Assembly (NCBI GenBank): GCA_031178565.1
Contig: JAPSIU010000163.1
Span: forward strand, 1 to 6,492
Direction: 5' to 3'
Length of the DNA: 6,492 nt
Source: Leucobacter sp.
Lineage (GTDB): Bacteria; Actinomycetota; Actinomycetes; Actinomycetales; Microbacteriaceae
How positions within the stretch are numbered: the first letter of the stretch is position 1; each line of letters starts with the position of its first letter. The translations under genes were made by a program, and so were the position numbers. The notes under the pieces are model-generated. The model was not told the DNA's origin. It did not search any database and saw only the letters and a list, made by a program, of their open reading frames with translations. Of the stretch, positions 4,776 through 6,492 are shown piece after piece.

Positions 4776-5870
4776 TCACCCCGCGGTGGTGATCGAGTCG
4801 TCGACGATGCCCGCGCGACGGCGCGCCTCGAGCCGGCGCTTCTGCGGTTCGATGACGTAGCGCGGGTCCTTCGTCGACTCGTGCCCCGCCTCGAGCACGG
4901 CGAAGCGGGTCAGCGCCGACGCGGCGAGCAGCGCGGCCCCCGAGACGACCGCGACCGCACGACTGCGGCCGGCGAACAGCGCGACGGCGCCCCCGAGGGC
5001 GGCGAGGCGTTTGCTCCACCGGTGCATCTGCCCCGCGCGCCCGTGGTGCAGCGGCTCGGCAGCGACGGGATCCATGCGCCGCTCCATCAGCTCGGACGCG
5101 GCGAGTTCCGCCGCCGAGCCGACGATCGCGAGCACCCGCGCCGGCTTCGCGTCTTCCACCGGCGTCGTGATCATGCCGAGGCCGCCCGACGCGAGGCTCG
5201 CCGAGCTCACGAACACGAAGGACAGATCCTCCTTCGCCGCGTTCCAGGTCGGGTTCGCGGTGTTCGAGAGCAGCACGCCGGTGTACGCCGCGAGCGGCGC
5301 CGCGAAGACCGCGGCGGCGATCCCCGCGGGCTTCTCGGCGAAGCCCAGCAGCTTGCGCAGGGGGCCGAGCGGCAGTCTCCGCTTCGTCATCCGGTCGACC
5401 TCGGCGACGGCGGCGACCCCGGCTCCCGCGCTGAACCCGCCGAGGATCCACGACCCGACGCTCATCGGCGACGTGATCTTGAACGTGCGGAACATGTGCA
5501 GGAAGCGTTCCGGCCGTCCCAGGTCGACGATGAGCGCGATCGCACCGAGCCCGGCGGCGCCGATCGCCGCGAGGCGGCTGTTGCGTCGCAGCTTGGTGTT
5601 GCCGGTCGACTGCGCCCCGGCGGCGAGCAGCGACGAGCCGCCCGCCACACCCCCGAGGAACAGGTAGATGCCGATCGGCGCCTCCCACGGCGGCGGCTTC
5701 ACGATGGGCCGGTCGTAGTACGAGGCGAACTCCGCCTCGGGCACCATCGCCATCTCGCGCGATCCGTCGGCCGCTCCCGCGCCCCGGGCACCGTCACGCC
5801 GCTTGCGCTTGCCCCCGGAGCGCCGCGGCTTCTCGGGCGGCCGGTAGCTGTCGTACTCGGAAAGGGTCAT
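4776..5870 (-). CDS. nrfD: NrfD/PsrC-family membrane subunit, probable quinone-reducing subunit of formate dehydrogenase
   Basis: NrfD-type proteins are integral membrane subunits that exchange electrons between an iron-sulfur partner and (mena)quinone. The 364-residue product has a soluble N-terminus of about 60 residues containing a strongly basic run (about 14-30). The family entry motif follows at about 62-80 (W-E-A-P-I-G-I-Y-L-F-L-G-G-V-A-G-G), and D-L-G-R-P-E-R-F is at 116-123. About eight hydrophobic helices can be placed near 66-86, 99-117, 135-158, 181-201, 218-235, 243-262, 286-300 and 304-324, then a basic cytosolic tail. No heme or cluster ligands are evident. The ATG at 5870 lies 28 nt after the fdhB stop; upstream in-frame codons only overlap fdhB. 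Its Shine-Dalgarno is weak, so coupling to fdhB is likely. The place after a 4Fe-4S subunit, beside sel genes, points to an FdhA-FdhB-NrfD formate dehydrogenase, although NrfD alone also serves other molybdoenzymes. Confidence 0.88.
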   Translation of the reverse strand: MTLSEYDSYRPPEKPRRSGGKRKRRDGARGAGAADGSREMAMVPEAEFASYYDRPIVKPPPWEAPIGIYLFLGGVAGGSSLLAAGAQSTGNTKLRRNSRLAAIGAAGLGAIALIVDLGRPERFLHMFRTFKITSPMSVGSWILGGFSAGAGVAAVAEVDRMTKRRLPLGPLRKLLGFAEKPAGIAAAVFAAPLAAYTGVLLSNTANPTWNAAKEDLSFVFVSSASLASGGLGMITTPVEDAKPARVLAIVGSAAELAASELMERRMDPVAAEPLHHGRAGQMHRWSKRLAALGGAVALFAGRSRAVAVVSGAALLAASALTRFAVLEAGHESTKDPRYVIEPQKRRLEARRRAGIVDDSITTAG

Positions 5871-5898
5871 GCTCGACCGCCGATCAACACCGTCCGCG

Positions 5899-6492
5899 TC
5901 ACCGACGACCTCCCAGGAACGCCAGTACCACGGCCCCGAGCATGCCGAGCGCCGCAAGGCCCGCGCGCTTGTACATGCGCGGAAGATCGGCGGTTGCGAC
6001 GCGCGGATCAGGCGGCAGGCCGTAGACCTCCGGCTCGTCGAGCAGCAGGAAGATCGATCCGGTGCCGCCGACGCCGTCCTTCTCGTTCGCGCCGTACAGC
6101 CGGGCCTCGGTGAGCCCCTGCTTGTGCAGTTCGCGCACGCGGGCTCGGGCGATCTTGGCGAGCTCCTCGCGGCTGCCGAACTTGATCGACGTGGTGGGAC
6201 AGGCCTGTGCGCAGGCCGGGGTCTGGTCGTCGGTGAGCCGGTCGTAGCAGAGCGTGCACTTCTGCGCGACGCCCGCGTTCGGGGTGGGCGCCTGCTCACC
6301 GGCCGTGAAGTCGCGGTTGGTCTTGGGCACGGCGATCCCGTCCTTGCGGCGCTCGATCACGCCGAAGGGGCAGCCGGCGACGCAGGTGCCGCACCCGTTG
6401 CAGATGTCCTCCTGCACCACCACGGTGCCGAACTCGGTTCGGAAGAGCGCGCCCGTCGGGCAGACGTCGAGGCATCCCGCGTTGGTGCAGTG
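5899..6492 (-). CDS. fdhB: FdhB-like 4Fe-4S electron-transfer subunit of formate dehydrogenase, N-terminus missing
   Basis: The frame is open to the right edge; 197 residues are visible and the N-terminus lies outside. Numbering from the edge, cysteines are C2, C7 and C11 (C-x4-C-x3-C-P), C31, C34, C37 and C41 (C-x2-C-x2-C-x3-C-P), C79 and C82 (C-T-L-C), and C94 and C98 (C-x3-C-P). This is the DMSO-reductase-family beta subunit pattern of E. coli FdnH, where four 4Fe-4S clusters carry electrons from the molybdenum subunit to the membrane. At least one cysteine motif is cut off. A linker rich in Pro, Thr and Ala precedes C79. Residues 177-193 form a single hydrophobic helix ending in G-G-R-R, a plausible membrane anchor as in FdnH. 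A short ORF starting at the GTG at 6423 is not the real start because cluster cysteines lie upstream of it. The gene is followed by nrfD after 28 nt, and a catalytic fdhA is expected upstream, off the window. Confidence 0.9.
   Translation of the reverse strand, partial: HCTNAGCLDVCPTGALFRTEFGTVVVQEDICNGCGTCVAGCPFGVIERRKDGIAVPKTNRDFTAGEQAPTPNAGVAQKCTLCYDRLTDDQTPACAQACPTTSIKFGSREELAKIARARVRELHKQGLTEARLYGANEKDGVGGTGSIFLLLDEPEVYGLPPDPRVATADLPRMYKRAGLAALGMLGAVVLAFLGGRR

Noticed and set aside
4746..4778. Hairpin immediately after the nrfD UGA as a SECIS element allowing read-through
   Set aside because: Read-through would translate antisense of selD with no domain; NrfD already has a complete family length; the loop shows no recognised SECIS features. 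A terminator between convergent genes is simpler.

Overview
The window is a high-GC (about 70% by eye) segment that I read as coming from an actinomycete (Actinomycetota), possibly a Microbacteriaceae-like genus; the genus is a guess. Nearly all of it is occupied by the bacterial selenocysteine (Sec) machinery next to part of a formate dehydrogenase operon. Support for Actinomycetota is the base composition, the near-absence of A/T at wobble positions, two genes whose start codons lie 7 nt downstream of a TANNNT -10 box (leaderless style), and the form of the redox subunits.

Layout. Positions 1-118 (minus) hold the first 39 codons of a NifS/SufS-type PLP enzyme, a probable cysteine desulfurase or selenocysteine lyase, running off the left edge. 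Next, all on the minus strand and read right to left, come selC (tRNA-Sec, UCA anticodon, 3532-3627), selA (selenocysteine synthase, GTG start at 3460) and selB (Sec-specific elongation factor, ATG start at 2016). selA and selB are separated by one base. A 92-bp divergent region (3628-3719) with several short inverted repeats separates selC from selD (selenophosphate synthetase, plus strand, 3720-4712). selD converges on an nrfD-type membrane subunit gene (4776-5870, minus), with a GC-rich hairpin between the two stop codons. Upstream of nrfD, an fdhB-type 4Fe-4S subunit (5899 to the right edge, minus) is cut by the window end.

How it works together. SelD makes selenophosphate from selenide and ATP. 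SelA converts seryl-tRNA-Sec (selC) to selenocysteyl-tRNA-Sec. SelB carries that tRNA to in-frame UGA codons marked by a SECIS hairpin. The left-edge PLP enzyme could mobilise selenium for SelD. The obvious client is a formate dehydrogenase catalytic subunit, expected just beyond the right edge, upstream of fdhB. FdhB would pass electrons through its iron-sulfur clusters to the NrfD-type quinone-reducing membrane protein.

The system itself is known. The details most worth checking are in non-coding and structural features: an unpaired eighth acceptor position in the tRNA, a palindrome exactly filling the spacer of the proposed selC promoter, a hairpin in the selC-selA gap, a leaderless selD, and a shortened SelD C-terminus. 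No insertion sequence, CRISPR array, rRNA or phage gene was seen.
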